Assembly: GCA_018389105.1 (NCBI GenBank)
Contig: JACATO010001582.1
Span: forward strand, 85,001-149,000
Length of the DNA: 64,000 nucleotides
DNA from: Nautilus pompilius
Taxonomy: Eukaryota > Mollusca > Cephalopoda > Nautilida > Nautilidae
Reading direction: 5' to 3'
Shown here: positions 1 to 13,099 of the stretch, in pieces
Position numbering within the stretch: position 1 is the first letter of the stretch
How the letters are laid out: each line of letters begins with the position of its first letter
Program-made: the position numbers and the translations under genes
Notes under the pieces: model-generated
What the model saw: the letters and a program-made list of their open reading frames with translations, nothing else
Told to the model about the DNA's origin: nothing
Database searches by the model: none

Positions 1-502
1 CGGTTGCATTTTTTTTCTAATGCTGAAACTAAAAGTTATTGAAGGTCAGATTTCCATCCTCATCTGGTCCGATCAAACGAGCGGTCGGATGAATCCACAT
101 ACTGCGCTGCAATTAAGAAGACGGGAGTAGCGGGAGTTATGCTTTTCGTGTTAAATGTCGGACATTAAATCTATCGGCGTCTTCAGGCCGTGTGAAGTGT
201 TAACCCTGGCACTTAAGCCGATCGCTTCTACGTACCAAGGGATTCGCTCCCTTTTAATTTATCGCCGATGATACATACGACTCTCCTCCGCCAGTCGTCG
301 GGTGCTGATGCAGAAATGCAAAAGAAGCCCCACGTTAACTCTCGGCTTGTCGTCGGTGGGCCGTCCAAGAAGATGTTCAGCATGATGTTTCCTTTTCTCT
401 ATCTGGGAGAGGACGGGGAGGAAACGAAAGTAGTCGTACGTAACAAAACAAGGAGGAAAATTGCATTTTATTCCATATTTTTTCCACGCATCATCGGCTT
501 TC

Positions 503-503
<1 letters not shown>
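1..503. other. Unassigned flank
   Basis: Mixed-composition, CpG-containing DNA. No similarity to a protein family, RNA gene or repeat was recognised on either strand. Confidence 0.5.
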
Positions 504-593
<90 letters not shown>

Positions 594-780
594 AAGATGG
601 AGAGAGAGAGCGTTGAGAGAGAGAGAGATGAGAGAGAGATGGAGAGAGAGCGAGAGAGAGAGGAGAGAGCGAGAGAGAGATATGGAGAGAAGAGAGATGG
701 AGAGAGAGAGATGGAGAGAGAGATGACGTCAGTAAGAGAGATGACATCAATAGAGAGAGATGACGTAGAGAGAGAGAGGA
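504..780 (+). repeat. GA microsatellite with CRE-type motif, locus 1
   Basis: An almost pure (GA)n run of about 90 bp is followed by interrupted GA-rich sequence. Near 723-770 it carries one exact TGACGTCA followed by AGTA, then variants (ATGACATCA, ATGACGTAG). This is the same GA-plus-core arrangement seen at 16, 47 and 62 kb. Open frames across it encode only Arg-Glu or Leu-Ser repeats and are artefacts of the dinucleotide. Confidence 0.9.
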
Positions 781-1861
781 GAAACGGTTTGACTTCGCTA
801 ACTCCTCTTACCGATATCGGGTGTCATCAGACAGGTCAGTCATTTATATCAGAGGAATGGATCTCTGACCGAAAATACAGATACTATTGGCCCACGCTAA
901 TTACAAGACAATGATGCCACGCGGAGCAGTTAGAAGACAAAAAAAAAGAAAAAGAAAGAAAAGACGGGGATTTATCCGCGTGCGAGAGATGAACGGATAC
1001 GTCCGTCCGCGTCAGCCATTAAACGTGAACACCATCCCCGCTCGTTCGTCGGTTTGGCACCAGAAACACGAAAAAGTGGCGGTAGATCGAATTTTAATTT
1101 ATTTCAGTTCGGAGGGAAGCAAATTCACACCGTCAGCCGATAAAGGGAGAAAATCAGAATAATTGATCGTTCCAACTCCTTTTTTTTTTTAGCAGAAACC
1201 CTGACACTGTCAAGAACCGGAAGTTTTTTAAAGATTCTACAGTTCCGATGACGTCACGTCCTCCAGTCAGGAACGGCTGTTCTCTCGCGCGGTTTCACCC
1301 CCTTGAAGACTAACGGACAGAAATTAATTTATCGAACGGCTGTTTATCCCGATGGGCGCCGCTGGTCCTTCGTTATTAACCAGGTTTTTGTGTGGGCCGA
1401 TAGTTGAGATGTCCCGTCTACTAGCCACTTCTGTTGCTATCTTGCTAGATTTTCCTGTTGTTCGTGAACGCTAATAATTGAAAGTATGCAGTGCAACCAT
1501 CATCCATCTGCGCCATATTTGATTAACAAATTACTCGTTGTAGTAAATTCATTAGAGCAGAATTTCTCTGTATTGTGCTTTCATTTTAAATTTAAAATTA
1601 ATAGGAATTTAGGTTTGCAAATAAAATTATGTCGTCAGAACACCCCCACAGATCCGAGGTAGCAAAAATCAGAAGACTGCAGCCTATGGCTAGTTGTTTG
1701 ATGTCGGTGGAGGGAGTTCAGATAAATTAAAGCACCTGTTTTTTTTTAAAAGCTGGGTGACTGAAATCCAAATGATGTACATTTCTCAAGAATAGCAGTA
1801 TTTCCTTTTTTAAAGAGTATGGTCAGGTTTAACCTGAGGAAGCACATACGGTATATGCCCA
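781..1861. other. Unassigned intergenic DNA
   Basis: No gene recognised. A single isolated CRE palindrome TGACGTCA lies at 1249-1256, outside any GA tract. Short A/T runs occur near 940 and 1740. Confidence 0.45.
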
Positions 1862-2015
1862 TCTATGCAGCTCATCTAAGCTGAAAATCGTATGACGTAG
1901 ATTATAGCTCCTCTATGCATCTTATCTAAGGTGAAACGATATGAAATCGATAATAGCCTATGTATCTCATCTAGAGTGAAGCCATATGACGTCGTTTATA
2001 GCTCATCTATACATT
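1862..2015 (+). repeat. Degenerate ~48-bp tandem repeat, about 3 copies
   Basis: The pattern CTATGCA...CTCATCTAAG.TGAA....TATGA....ATTATAGCTC recurs three times, starting near 1863, 1913 and 1960. Unit spacing is 47-50 bp and a partial fourth copy follows. The copies differ at many positions, so the array is old. Confidence 0.7.
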
Positions 2016-3859
2016 TAAGTAGGAATTACTAGCGTTCTAACACCTTATCTTTGAAACAACTGTCTCCAGTCTTTCGTATTAAACCGTTGAAAACTAATTA
2101 CAAGCAGAGATGGTAAATGTACATTATCAAGGCTAGCGAGCGACAACAGTTCCGCGGGTAATATTGTTTCAAAGTAGATCTTGCACTAATTGTTTTCTAA
2201 TAATGTCAGGTAAAGACTCTTCTATGATTCTCTCTCTGTCTGTCTCTTTTGTTTTCTCGATGAGGAATATTACTGAAGGGATATCGCCATTGCTTCCTGC
2301 TAGGTATTGCTGAGCTCATCTCCGCACAAAATACTAGCTACATTTTAGTGAACAATACTGTTGTGCAGTTTAACTTTGGATGATAGAATACTTATTGTTT
2401 CATTGTCGATGTGTGCGTGCGTGTGATAAAGGATCCACTGCTTTCGTTTTTTATGACTATTTTTTTATAAGTGTGATTTTTGCCTGCAAGTTCTTGTTGC
2501 TGCTGTTGTTCTGAGAGGTTTACATAGGGAGCATTCATTATTTTTATTTGGTCAAATGTCAAGCGAATAGGGGATAGCTATCCAGCTTCGCAGCTTTGTA
2601 TAAATACAGGTGTTGGAAAGATTCCCTGGTGCGATGGTTTGTTTCGCCAGATAATGGTTGTCTCAGCTGTAATATGTAACTACGCGGGCCTCGGCATGTT
2701 TCGAGCAGAAAAAGGAACGCGAGCTCCCCCATGGAGACCGCTCCCGCCAGAGTGTTTTTCTTAATCAAGAGCCCTTCCCTTTTTTCTCCCTTTGATTTCT
2801 CTCGCGTAAAAATAAACAACTCGTTATCACCTCTCAGGATCGGACTTTCGTTGGTGCGAGCTTCGGGCTTTTAACGAAATCGAAAAAGATGGAAGTTTCA
2901 AATTCGCCGAAGAAGAGTAGGGGGGAGTGAAGGGAGGGTTTTTGTTGTTGTTGTTGTTGTTATTGTTGTTGTTTAGGAAAACACATTTGTTTCAGTTACT
3001 GGGAGAATCCATGAGATCTGGCGGAGCTACGAGTTGGTGCGTTTGCTTGTATAGGGATGAACGAACGTCTCTTCAGTAGTGGAACTGAAACGGTTCACTA
3101 ACACGAAACGCTTTTCCAATGGGACCGGACCGACTGGGACCCGACCGACCGCGGGCGAGCCCGACCTCGCGACCAATGAGAAACTCCGAGACAAACAAAT
3201 AGCAGAGTAACATAACACCATAACGCGCCGGTTTAAAAGCAGATTCGTTCGCCGGTCTACTGTTGCCACCGACCCCCTCCTCCTCCTCCTCCTCCCCCCA
3301 CCCTTTAAAGATTCTTTTCTCAAATATCACGCCAATGTCAAAAGTGCGGTTTAAGGGAAAGGGAACTTTGCCAAGAATAACAAAATGGCGAAGCGGATAA
3401 TGAGGACAGACTTACGCCGTACATGACTGCTACGAGAGTTCAAGAAAGTTCTGAACGCGGTGGACAAATTGTAGAGAGATAGATCTATATTTATTACAAA
3501 CGGGCACGCTCTCGCCCCTTGTACGGCCATTTTTTAGTCTCCATTCCGAGATTAAACGACTGAAAATTTGGTGGTGGTAGGAGGGAGGGGAAGAAACCCC
3601 TCGCCCCGACTGCTTAGTAACGTAAACAATGCACCCGGGCGAGGTGTTAATGCGACACACGGTCGCCAGAATAGGGCCCCGAACCGATTTACGTTCTTTT
3701 CCAGCCTTCACTTCCGTGTCCATGTCACCCACGAGTTTATTGCGATATTAATTACAAGTTGTTTCACCTAACAGGAAATTTAGAAACATTCCACTAATGG
3801 TACAACCACGAATTCCTCCCTGCCTACGTCGCATGATTGTGTGAGAGAAAAAAACACAG
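2016..3859. other. Unassigned DNA with small simple repeats
   Basis: No exon recognised. It contains a (TTG)n run near 2943-2973 and a purine-rich stretch on the minus strand near 3270-3300. A GC/CpG-rich patch at about 3110-3180 has alternating GGACC/CGACC words. Confidence 0.45.
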
Positions 3860-4200
3860 CCTTAAAGACCGTAGATGTTGCGGAATTGAGTCCAGCCGAG
3901 CTCGGTCACACTGTAAAAGACACGAGAAACATTTCCATCTTCTTTTTTCGCCTTCATTGAAGACCCCTTGTTCTGACCGAGCGCGCGCCAGTCGTTAGCG
4001 AAACTCTCGTCACAAGTATGCGGGATAGCCCTTCTCTTTTCCGCTGTAATGCCCGGAGACAACCTCCCCCCACGCAGAAGATCTGGTACAGAAGAGCGAG
4101 AATGAACCGTGCTGCGGAAGTTGGCTGAACCGAGTGTGGCACCCCCGACAGGAATCGAACCGTCCAGAGCAGGCCTTCCGCTCCCCACTCATTTAGACAA
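3860..4200 (-). mobile_element. Probable tRNA-derived SINE remnant, antisense
   Basis: Read on the minus strand, 4151-4165 gives GGACGGTTCGATTCC, an almost ideal Pol III B-box (GGTTCGANTCC). A weak A-box-like stretch lies about 35 bases upstream, near 4180-4195. A non-tRNA body with no homology I can name continues to about 3860. tRNA-derived SINEs have exactly this head-body layout. No clear poly-A tail or target-site duplication was seen, so the boundaries are guesses. Confidence 0.5.
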
Positions 4201-4887
4201 TAAATGCAATGGCAACGTCGATGATGCAAGGTCGAATACTCATAAATGTATGTTTGCAGAGAAGTAAACTCAGAAATAATATCGAAATAATAACTTTGAC
4301 ACCGAAGAACCCCGAAGTAGTCCAACAGTCTTTCCTCTCCCTGAGGTGGCACCTTTGTTTTTATCTCGCCTTTTGGTTACTCCACATTTTCATCTTCCAG
4401 CCCCAGCGCACGGTGTACGGTATTTAGGGAAATAGAAACCGTCTAACCACATCCTCTATTAGTCTGGACAGCATTGGTTAAGCTGGAACGAACAGGTAAT
4501 ACGGAAACTCTTCCCTCGGACGATTAAAGAGAAAACAATTTTCAAACAACGTTGTCAATGGCAACTTCGAGTGGTACAAAACTATGGCCGCGAAGATGTC
4601 GCACTAACGAGGAAAGTTAGCGTTCAAACTTAAATATATAGAGCATCAAAAAAGATGGGACACAAACGTGATAGCCTGTGGTAACCAAGAGGAAGAGTAG
4701 TGGACAGTAACTGAACATTTAAACCCTCTCTCCTCAGCAGCCCATTCCGGAGTCACTGAATCGCACTGTTTCGCAAGAGGTGTCGATAGAAAAGGCCTTA
4801 CTACTACTAACTATATTTGTTTTCAGATGTTGATGGAAAGTGGAGTACTCAGAAAAACGTATACGACCAGCGGATGAAAAAGAAATA
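4201..4887. other. Unassigned DNA
   Basis: No feature recognised on either strand. Confidence 0.4.
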
Positions 4888-4990
4888 ATTCCAGGGAGGT
4901 ACGGCAGATGAGTCGACCGGGAATCGAATTCTGGTTCTTTCTCTCTATCTTGGCAGTCTTTTGGTCTAACGACTGATGGCTAAACTTTAA
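4888..4990 (-). mobile_element. tRNA-like SINE head, antisense
   Basis: The minus strand reads GCCATCAGTCGTTAGACC (A-box region, about 4965-4983). About 40 bases later comes CCAGAATTCGATTCCCGG (B-box region, 4917-4934). The A-to-B spacing is right for a tRNA-derived internal Pol III promoter. The cloverleaf does not look intact, so this is a SINE head or pseudo-tRNA, not a working tRNA gene. Confidence 0.5.
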
Positions 4991-5021
4991 AGAACCATGG
5001 TCCTAAGATAATATTTTACCG

Positions 5022-5048
5022 TTAAATATGGTGCGATTCCATATTTAA
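5022..5048. repeat. Perfect 10-bp inverted repeat
   Basis: TTAAATATGG at 5022-5031 and CCATATTTAA at 5039-5048 pair perfectly around a 7-base loop. No associated gene was identified. Confidence 0.75.
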
Positions 5049-5268
5049 TGTTACACAGTTTCACCGTAATAAATTTATCATTAACTATCTGGAGCATTAA
5101 GGTATTTCAAAATGACATTGAGCAGATTACTCCGAATAACAGTCACTGTCACTTTGTACCAGGATAGATTGGAATTGTATGTACACTAAATAACGCTAAA
5201 CAAAACATGGTGTCCTTATCCACATTGTCGTACTTTCAGCAAAGTGGTACAAATTATTAAAGAAAAGT
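5049..5268. other. Unassigned AT-rich DNA
   Basis: Nothing recognised. It leads directly into the 29-bp array. Confidence 0.4.
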
Positions 5269-7016
5269 CAACACAAACATCCAATACAAACAGACATAAA
5301 CACAAATATGCAATACAAACAGACATAAACACTAACATGCAATACAAACAGACATAAACACAAACATGCAATACAAACAGACATAAACACAAACATGCAA
5401 AACAAACAGACATAAACACAAACATGCAAAACAAACAGACATAAACACAAACATGCAAAACAAACAGACATAAACACTAACATGCAATACAGACATGAAC
5501 ACAAATATGCAATACAAACAGACATAAACACAAACATGCAAAACAAACAGACATAAACACAAACATGCAATACAAACAGACATAACACTAACATGCAATA
5601 CAAACAGACATAAACACTAACATGCAAACAAAACAGACATAAACACAAACATGCAAAACAAACAGACATAAACACTAACATGCAATACAAAGACATAAAC
5701 ACTAACATGCAAAACAACAGACATGAACAAAATATGCAATACAAACAGACACATAAACACAACATGCAAACAACAGACATAAACACAACACATGCAAACA
5801 AACAACATAAACAAACAAACATGCAAAGAAAAAAGAAATAAACACAAACACAAACAAACAACAGACATAAACACTAACATGCAATACAGACATGAACACT
5901 AACATGCAATACAAACAGACATAACACAAACATGCAAAAACAAACAGACATAAACACAAACATGCAAAACAAACAGACATAAACACAAACATGCAAAACA
6001 AACAGACATAAACACTAACATGCAATACAGACATGAACACTAACATGCAATACAAACAGACATAAACACTAACATGCAATACAAACAGACATAAACACAA
6101 ACATGCAAAACAAACAGACATAAACACAAACATGCAAAACAAACAGACATAAACACAAACATGCAAAACAAACAGACATAAACACTAACATGCAATACAG
6201 ACATGAACACAAATATGCAATACAAACAGACATAAACACAAACATGCAAAACAAACAGACATAAACACAAACATGCAATACAAACAGACATAAACACTAA
6301 CATGCAATACAAACAGACATAAACACTAACATGCAAAACAAACAGACATAAACACAAACATGCAAAACAAACAGACATAAACACTAACATGCAATACAAA
6401 CAGACATAAACACTAACATGCAAAACAAACAGACATGAACACAAATATGCAATACAAACAGACATAAACACAAACATGCAAAACAAACAGACATAAACAC
6501 AAACATGCAAAACAAACAGACATAAACACTAACATGCAATACAGACATAAACACTAACATGCAATACAAACAGACATAAGCACTAACATGCAATACAAAC
6601 AGACATAAACACTAACATGCAATGCAAACAGACATAAACACTAACATGCAATACAAACAGACATAAACACTAACATGCAATACAAACAGACATAAACACA
6701 AACATGCAATACAAACAGACATAAACACTAACATGCAATGCAAACAGACATAAACACTAACATGCAATACAAACAGACATAAACACTAACATGCAATACA
6801 AACAGACATAAACACTAACATGCAAAACAAACAGACATGAACACAAATATGCAATACAAACAGACATAAACACAAACATGCAAAACAAACAGACATAAAC
6901 ACAAACATGCAAAACAAACAGACATAAACACAAACATGCAAAACAAACAGACATAAACACAAACATGCAATACAAACAGACATAAACACTAACATGCAAT
7001 ACAAACAGACATAAAT
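5269..7016 (+). repeat. 29-bp minisatellite, about 60 copies
   Basis: The unit begins ACATGCAAAACAAACAGAC and continues ATAAACACAA. Successive ACATGCA words fall 29 bases apart, for example at 5422 and 5451. Two main variants are interspersed (GCAAAAC/ACACAA and GCAATAC/ACACTA), and some copies are shortened. Indels cluster at about 5580-5930. Because 29 is not a multiple of 3, one minus-strand frame passes through all three phases. None of the phases contains a stop, so long Cys/Leu/Val/Phe-rich frames appear on the minus strand. I treat these as artefacts. Confidence 0.95.
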
Positions 7017-7589
7017 AGATGGCTGGAACTCGAACAGAAAGGCAGACATAAGTAAACAGTATAGGTAAACATAGATAAATACTGAACCGTGAGAAATAAG
7101 TCAATTGTAGTCATGAGTTTTCCCTTCTAACAGAGATGCATTAAATTCAATTCGTATGCATGCCATTGTTCATGCACCGCCTGCAACACGCCTTTCGCAC
7201 GGACGTCGCTTGCCCTCTGTGTTGCAGGATCGTATCTCCCCTCCACGTGACGCCAGGTGGCCGGTGGCAGGGCTTTTATCGAGAACGCGCCGCAGAGCTG
7301 GTAGGTCGCTGCTAAGACGACACCCCAAAGCAAAAACAATAACAAAATAGAAAAAAGAAAAAAAAAAAAACACGAATGAAGTGAAGCCGCATTGACGACA
7401 GTAAGCGGTGCGTTTCGCATTATTTTTACCCATTATTTTGTTTGTACAGCTTGAGAAAGAATGCGGAGTCGGGTCCTCAGAGATGCGAATCGGTTCTGAC
7501 AGACGCGGCGATAAGCCAGAAGAAGTCGTGTGGATAGCGCGGCCGAGAGCGGGCTGGGTATTAGTGAGGAAGCCTTCCTCGCTCCTCGA
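7017..7589. other. Unassigned CpG-containing DNA
   Basis: The start has decayed echoes of the array (GACATAAGTAAACAG). A moderately GC-rich stretch follows at 7160-7320. No coding similarity was recognised. Confidence 0.4.
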
Positions 7590-7835
<246 letters not shown>

Positions 7836-10800
7836 CTCAAACTAGACACCGATATTATGAAAAGCCATTTCTAGCGTAATAAGTAAGGGTTCTTCCACCG
7901 GTTCCCTCTTTCTCTCCACCATTCTTCGCCCCACCCAACCCGGGGGAGGGGTGTAGGCTGTTTGGACGTATTGAAGCGGAAATCCAATCATCAATCACGT
8001 GTCCCACCATGCGTGGAATAGCTGGGGAGAGATTTGGTTTCGAAACGTGTCTCATTGTTCGGATTAAATATATCTTCTCTGTGGATGTTTTACATTGGAA
8101 CACGAAGTTAGTGGGGGTCCCAGTTTCGCATCGAAAGATATAGAATAACAACCAAAATTCTACGTGTCGGCTTTAAAGTTTGTAGAAAATACAACCCCTC
8201 CGCCAACCAAACCGTGTATAGCATCGGTGCACAGACTTCTAATAAGTTCTCATCTCCTTCTGTCTGTCTCAGCCACATCTCTGCAGGCATTGGAGTATGT
8301 ATTCGTAAGGAAGAGGAAGAGCTCGACATCTTGGCTAAAAATGAAGAAACTGACGTCAACTTTCCCCTTCTCTAAGGTTTTCTTTCACTGTGCGTTATTC
8401 ACATCTGAATCGAGGAGGAACAACAACCGAGAGCCAAGTTTGCAAATCCCTTTTAACTGCAGGCAAAAATGAAACTAAAACAAAGATAGATAAGAATATG
8501 TATATTGTAATAATGGCCGTAATTACTGACTGAATAAGGAAGGAAATATCTCAAGATTTGACACGAAAATGAATTTAATAGGACCACACGTGATCCGACC
8601 GAATAAAGGAATCCAAGCAGACGGACATTCAGCGCTCTGAAGAAACTGATCTTCTGGCTAATATGGCAGCTATTTAAATATATATAATCTCTTATTGATA
8701 AAAGAATTATATATACATAGTTAATGAATGCCATTAATTTTGTCGCTACTCTTTATCGGGAGACGGGCGAACCGAAGTCAAGCTGGTAACCCGATGAGTT
8801 TCTGTAAACGCTTGGTCCGTTTTTATCATCAGCCCAGTTATTGAAAATCCAGACCTCTATCCACCCTCTCGGAGCTTCCTCCTTCAATTTTTACTATGTC
8901 GATGACATGTGCGGTCTTAATCCGGGGAACATGGCGTTATCTAATTCTCCCGCTTACCCCGCCAACGGACAAACGAGTAACCGGAAACCCTGCTGGGAAG
9001 ATGGAGAAGCGAAGAGACAGAAAGAAGCACTAGCTTTGATTTCCCCGTCAGTTGTTTAGACGACCGATTTTGCTTTTTATCTCTTACATTTACCGTTGTT
9101 ATCTCCCCCTTTGACGGGCCTCTTATCTCCCCTTCCCCCCCCTTCCCACTCTCTTCTTGCCTCTGCGGTCGCAGGTATCTACTTATCTGCGTGTGTCGTA
9201 TGTTGGATCGGATTTCATCCTAGACTATATACATTCCGCAGTCTTCTCAAAGTTATCATGACTCAGTACGTCTTCGTTACTAAAGCGTTTATAAAGCGAA
9301 AGGTATTTTAAAAAAAAACTGTATTCACGAAATAAAAAATATGTAGGATCAAAACTTGTCGCACACATCAATCGACTTTATAGAATGGCAATGATGTCTT
9401 TATATTGGAGTGTGTTCCTATATAAAAACGCACCCGAAAGTTGTCTGGCGTTGATGTAATTCTGTTACAAGACAAAACAACGTAGAACGATACCACCTAG
9501 GATTGTTCAGATAACTTCTTTACTATTACTCTTTAGTCATCTGTTACATATAGATCAACCCTGGCGCTTAGTGTTAGAAACTTTCCGTCTTATTTGGTTA
9601 TATATACATCTAATTTCTACAATTCTCCTTTACAAACAATTACACGAGGCTCCTATATGAGAAATATTCAAAGGCCCGCCCTTTTCCAATTTATTTTTTA
9701 AAAAATACTAATATATATATTTTTTTTCTAAACTGTAAGTATATTTAAATACACTACTCAAAGAAAAGTTAGTATATCCCGTAGATAAATCACCTCCAGG
9801 TTTTTTTTTGTTTTTTTTATAGGTTACCTCCCCTTTCGAGGTTTCCATTGCATTCCCAAGAATGGTGTCGGCACTTCGTGGTTAATGAGCTCAAGTAAAC
9901 TTTAAAAAACCCAGTCTGTTTGTTTGTCTTTATTGTTTTTTTTTACTATTTAATTATTTTTCTTAATCATTAAAGCGACACCGGGGTTGGAAAAAAACTG
10001 TTATTAAACGTTAACCGTAACAAACTTTTTATTCTATAACTCCCAGTATTTGCAGATAAAAGGAGATATTTGTGCTGACCATCTACTTCCATTTAAATTT
10101 CCAACACCCCCCCCACCTTAAGCAGCCCCACTTTAATCACGGAACTATTGTCACAGGCACCGCCAGGTGTAAAAATAGGCTCAACGAAACGAGATTGTAT
10201 ATTGTAATGACTAGACTACACTCGTTCGGTGGGAAAGCACGCGGGGTTTTTTATGGTCACGTGGACCCGACGATTCTTGTTGAATGCGGGTCATCGAAAG
10301 CCCCCATCGAGATCCCAGAATAACCGAGGTAATAGGAGTACACTCGTCGTGCGTTAGAGCTGCGCCGTATTTAACAGCCATGAAAGGGCTGGGAGACAGA
10401 CGAACAGCTGGTCGCGCGACCCTTTTTCTGATCCTCGTAGAGCGCGACGTCTCAAGTACATCTTTACCCACAAAGATGGACTTGAAAGAGAGAAAGAAGA
10501 GGAGGGAGAAGGAGAAAAGTTTACATTGTTTCTCTTTGATATATATATTTCTGCGTTTCGTTTCATTAAGCCCACGGCGGTCTTTTAGTCGGTCAGGAAT
10601 GGGTGGAGGTTAAGCATGCGCACCAAAAAACAAGCACCAGACTAGAGAGAATATGGAGCGCCCAAGCGGTTAGAACCGAAACCTGGCGAAAATTTACTCG
10701 ACTAGAGAGAGGGGGGGAATGGAGGAAGGGTGCTGGGGTTCGCCGAGAAGTATAGATTGCAGCTTGGTTTGTTTGCTTATTTTGGAACACGATGACGGCC

Positions 10801-12209
10801 GCTCCGCCCATCAGGACGGAGGTTAGTCGCTGCGGATTTTATCTCCACCCAGAAAACGGAGGGTGTGTGTGTGTGTGTGGTGGTAGGATGAGGAGGAGAA
10901 GAAGGAGCGCGTGTGAAATCGGAAAGGCTGAAGATTTGTTGGGCAGCGAACGAAAACAAACCGCCGAATTCTACACAGCGAGAGATTTCGAAAGATATTC
11001 TACGGGATGGCTTTGTTTAATTGGCGCATCAGCCTTAGCGGAAGGATGAGTCAGAAAGGAGAATCCCATATATATATTTCTTGTCGCCTATTACCTAAGT
11101 TGCGAGCCGCGTCGATGCAGCTCTTCGCTGTGTATATATATATGTGTGTCTCCAGGCTGTAGACACAAATGTATATCGGTGCACGAGTACACAATTCCTT
11201 GTCGCTCGGAGATGCCAAAAGGCCGCGGGTCGAGAACCGATGTGGTTATCAAGACCTCATACACCATCATAGTCCACGTAACGCAGAGCACCGTATAGAC
11301 AGCGCTCGATTCCCGTGCTAAACACTTGGAAGTATTCCAGCGCAGCATCTTTCTCTCTAACCTGACAGTTTCCGAAAGAGTAATTCTTAAAGCGCAACTT
11401 TAATAAAATGCGTGATCTATGTATTTCTTTCTTAAATACATTATGGAACCCCCCCAACAGCAGAATTAATTATTCTTTCATAGGCAAAAAAAAAAGAATA
11501 AATGCCAATCTTTCTTTACGAATATTTAATCAATTTAATTATTTATTCTGATCGTATTCTCCCGTGAAACGTCACGCATATGCGTGTAGGTAAAACAAGT
11601 TATCTCCCGTAGACTGCAGAACAATCCGGAAGGAAGGTTTAAATAACCAGATATTATGTCGGGCAAAGGTTTGTCATTTCTGGATTGCAGCCCAGTTTTC
11701 CCGCCAGTAATTCTGTTACAGGTTCCTTTTGAGAAAAAAGCTAAAGTCGATCGACCTCTAACGCCTGCCGATTAAAGGTCGTGGTTGTTCCAGTCGAGGA
11801 ACTGCTTATTTTCGCGTCGCCATCTTGGTCGAAGAAAAGTTATTTAGTGCAAAAACAGAGTTCACCTGCTTTTTTTCTCTTCGGCCCGTTTCGGAACTGG
11901 TTCTCTTTGACTATCTTTTGTTGTTTGCTTTGGCCGACACCAGGATCAGAGTGACGTTCTTCACGCGTACGAATTAAACACCACCGTCATTCATTTGTCC
12001 ATCACCGGTATTAAGGGTCGCCGGACGGTAGGTTGTGGACTGTGAATACCGTCGTCAGTCGACGGAACCACGAAAAAAACACACACACACACAAAAACCA
12101 GGTAACATCGAGAATGTCTTGTCTTTAGTGAGACTTTCGATAAAGTTTCATATAAATAATGCCTGCCGTAAAAATGAAAAAAAAAAAGAATCAAGAGAAC
12201 AGGCAGATG
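7836..12209. other. Long unassigned stretch
   Basis: No exon, RNA gene or recognisable transposon was found. It includes an isolated CRE palindrome at 8351-8358, AT-rich sequence around 9300-10060, and a short GT run near 10861-10880. A small TA run lies near 11133-11142. Small open frames here carry no domain I recognise. Confidence 0.4.
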
Positions 12210-12430
12210 CACCAGTTTTTGTGTCACGGATGGATGACTCCATCTTGGAGGTGCTCTTTAGGTCGGCCCGCATCTAGCGACGTGCCACTGAGATCGGCTT
12301 TAAAACCACTACTCTGGGTGCGCCGCAGGGCGCGGTTTTAGGACGTGCACTATTCTAGATTTACACTAGCGACAGTCGTAGTGCGATCGAAATTTCCATT
12401 TGTAAAGAATTCACAGATGGGATCTAAGAT
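12210..12430 (+). pseudogene. Non-LTR retrotransposon reverse-transcriptase fragment
   Basis: In the frame starting at 12314 the sequence reads LGAPQGAVLGRALF, a stop, then IYTSDSRSAIEISICKEFTDG. LINE reverse transcriptases have the palm motif GxPQGxxLxPxLFxxYxxD, followed some 15 residues later by the catalytic FADD box. Here the order and spacing are kept, but FADD is degraded to FTDG, and there are stops within and after the fragment. Just upstream, in another frame, SSDVPLRS resembles the residues usually found before this motif, suggesting a frameshift. The element is dead. Only about 60-70 codons can be recognised, and the clade (CR1/Rex/Jockey-like) cannot be fixed from this. Confidence 0.72.
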
Positions 12431-13099
12431 TTATGCTGGTGGTGGGGGGAGGGGGATACAAATGAAAGCGTCCCCGAAATTTACATTCGAGAAAAAACCT
12501 GAACAATCTGTTAGATTGGTAGGTTAAAGGGAAAAACGCACGTTACCTATACCGCCACCTGGCGACAATTTGAATGGTACAACCGCTAATCACACTCGTA
12601 GATAATTTGCTACACGTGTTAACAAAAGTAGGTGTACACGCTGCAATTGCCCAGTTAAAATTGTTTCGAGTTACCTTATTCGATTAACTAAAGAGTTTCC
12701 CCTTTTTTGTTGTTGTTGTTTTTTTTTTTTTTCCCTCTCTTTCTTAAACAGCTCCTAGATGTGCGTGGGTGATTCCGAGCGAGCTAGGAAAAACAACAAC
12801 AACAACAAAATGTTTTTCCTCCCGTATCCAATCTCCGGCCGAGGCCGAGTCACGTGACACAGGTGTTTTCCGACCGCACTGGACGAGGCTGGTACGCCGA
12901 CCGTATTTAAGCTGGTGCCAGGAACGAGAATCGTTTCTAATCTACGGCAAGCCGGCTAATAACAGGTGAACTCCACGAGCAAACATTCGGCACCGGCTCT
13001 CCTCCTTCTCCCCCTCCCCCCAACCCCCCCCCTTTTTCAACCAAGCTTTATTTCATTATTTATTTAGTTTTTCTTTCTTTTTGCTTATCTTGCAGTTCT
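12431..13099. other. Unassigned DNA with T- and GTT-runs
   Basis: No gene recognised. A poly-T/(GTT)n tract near 12702-12732 is followed at about 12790-12808 by its complement-like (AAC)n tract. The two may be simple-repeat tails of retroelements. Confidence 0.4.

Noticed and set aside
259..750. Long open frames rich in Leu-Ser or Arg-Glu over GA/CT tracts (also at 7.6, 40.4, 47.2, 51.6 and 61.9 kb)
   Set aside because: They are direct translations of dinucleotide repeats, have no domain, and occur on both strands.
8886..8930. FYYVDDMCGL as a reverse-transcriptase YVDD box
   Set aside because: No other RT motif is found on either side, so the tetrapeptide alone is not evidence.
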